Assembly: GCA_963677505.2 (NCBI GenBank)
Contig: CAXXWB010000039.1
Location: 1-64,000, forward strand
DNA: 64,000 bases
From: JBGSUZ01 sp963677505
GTDB taxonomy: Bacteria; Bacillota; Clostridia; Peptostreptococcales; Acidaminobacteraceae
Reading direction: 5' to 3'
Under the pieces are notes generated by a model. It worked only from the letters and a program-made list of their open reading frames with translations, had not been told where the DNA came from and made no database searches. Position numbers and translations under genes: made by a program. Positions 63,877-64,000 of this stretch are shown piece by piece; the stretch's first letter is position 1; every line of letters starts with the position of its first letter.

Positions 63877-64000
63877 TACATTTGCTTAATGCGCTCCAAG
63901 ACCTCATATGGGTCTTGTTCTGCATCTTCAGCTCTTAGTGCATGGACCAGTTTCCCATGTTCGTCAAAATAAAAGTGGATCGAACCACACCTTACTTCAC
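63877..64000 (-). CDS. C-terminal fragment of an unidentified protein, cut by the window edge
   Basis: An open minus-strand frame enters from the right and ends at TAG 63877. It reads ...VRCGSIHFYFDEHGKLVHALRAEDAEQ... (given in part) and ends EVLERIKQM. About 41 residues are visible, mixed polar with no membrane segment. Not recognised. The 20-base gap suggests it is transcribed with the TIGR01906-family gene. Confidence 0.6.

Overview
The window looks like a chromosomal segment of a low-GC Gram-positive anaerobe of class Clostridia. The basis is gene content and order: acpS-nnr-alr-mazEF, ftsE-ftsX-envC-ctpA, uvrB-uvrA-...-uvrC under a Bacillus/Clostridium-type LexA box, AddAB instead of RecBCD, a LonB-like protease, a split transketolase, and a DRTGG/hydrogenase-like cluster. 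Shine-Dalgarno sequences are strong (AGGAGG type) and most genes lie on the minus strand. I saw no rRNA, tRNA, CRISPR array, insertion sequence or prophage. Genus cannot be fixed from the sequence alone.

Layout. 1-5.7 kb: a broken lipoprotein-like gene, then DUF3842, cbiO, cbiQ, cbiN and cbiM (a cobalt/nickel ECF importer) and a secreted subtilase, all interrupted by single-base frameshifts. 5.7-7.3 kb: a 38-residue secreted peptide gene, a divergent XRE-TPR regulator, and a small zinc-ribbon protein. 7.4-10.5 kb: methyltransferase, two-part chromate transporter, M29 aminopeptidase. 10.6-13.5 kb: TadE/DUF5702/TadE plus a Ser/Thr kinase. 13.6-25.8 kb: an apparently continuous run of twelve genes from a LexA-controlled promoter (uvrB, uvrA, a membrane protein, uvrC, a 2Fe-2S protein, tmk, then a DRTGG/HATPase/hydrogenase-like/PHP cluster). 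25.9-30.1 kb: ftsE-ftsX-envC-ctpA. 30.2-35.9 kb: 5-formyl-THF cyclo-ligase (+), then HD-GYP, S1 protein and LonB (-). 36-47.4 kb: amino acid antiporter, split transketolase, TagA/WecG, a secreted protein, mazF and its antitoxin (with a 33-G tract), alr, nnr, acpS, full-length transketolase. 47.8-52.7 kb: pseudouridine catabolism (psuK, psuG), CysQ-like phosphatase, class-V aminotransferase, ECF S component. 52.8-59.8 kb: addB-addA. 60-64 kb: an uncharacterised 171-residue protein, an ABC exporter with a secreted protein, a TIGR01906 membrane protein and a truncated gene.

The frameshifts matter for reading this annotation. They are dense in 1-5.7 kb and in the 3' half of uvrA (20.9-22.2 kb), with single ones in a chromate transporter, a PHP gene and lonB. 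Almost every one I could resolve is a one-base insertion that restores a conserved frame when removed, often within or beside a homopolymer. That pattern fits sequencing or assembly error better than decay, so I call these genes frameshifted in this record but probably intact in the organism.

The most interesting candidates are: (1) a peptide-signalling module of an RNPP-type regulator, a divergent 38-aa exported peptide gene and a downstream secreted subtilase; (2) the DRTGG/HATPase/hydrogenase-like/PHP cluster, which looks like a redox-responsive signalling device built on a hydrogenase fold lacking canonical active-site residues; (3) a secreted protein with its own ABC transporter, separated by mutually exclusive RNA hairpins, one of which hides the transporter's ribosome binding site; (4) a 33-G tract inside the MazF-partner antitoxin.
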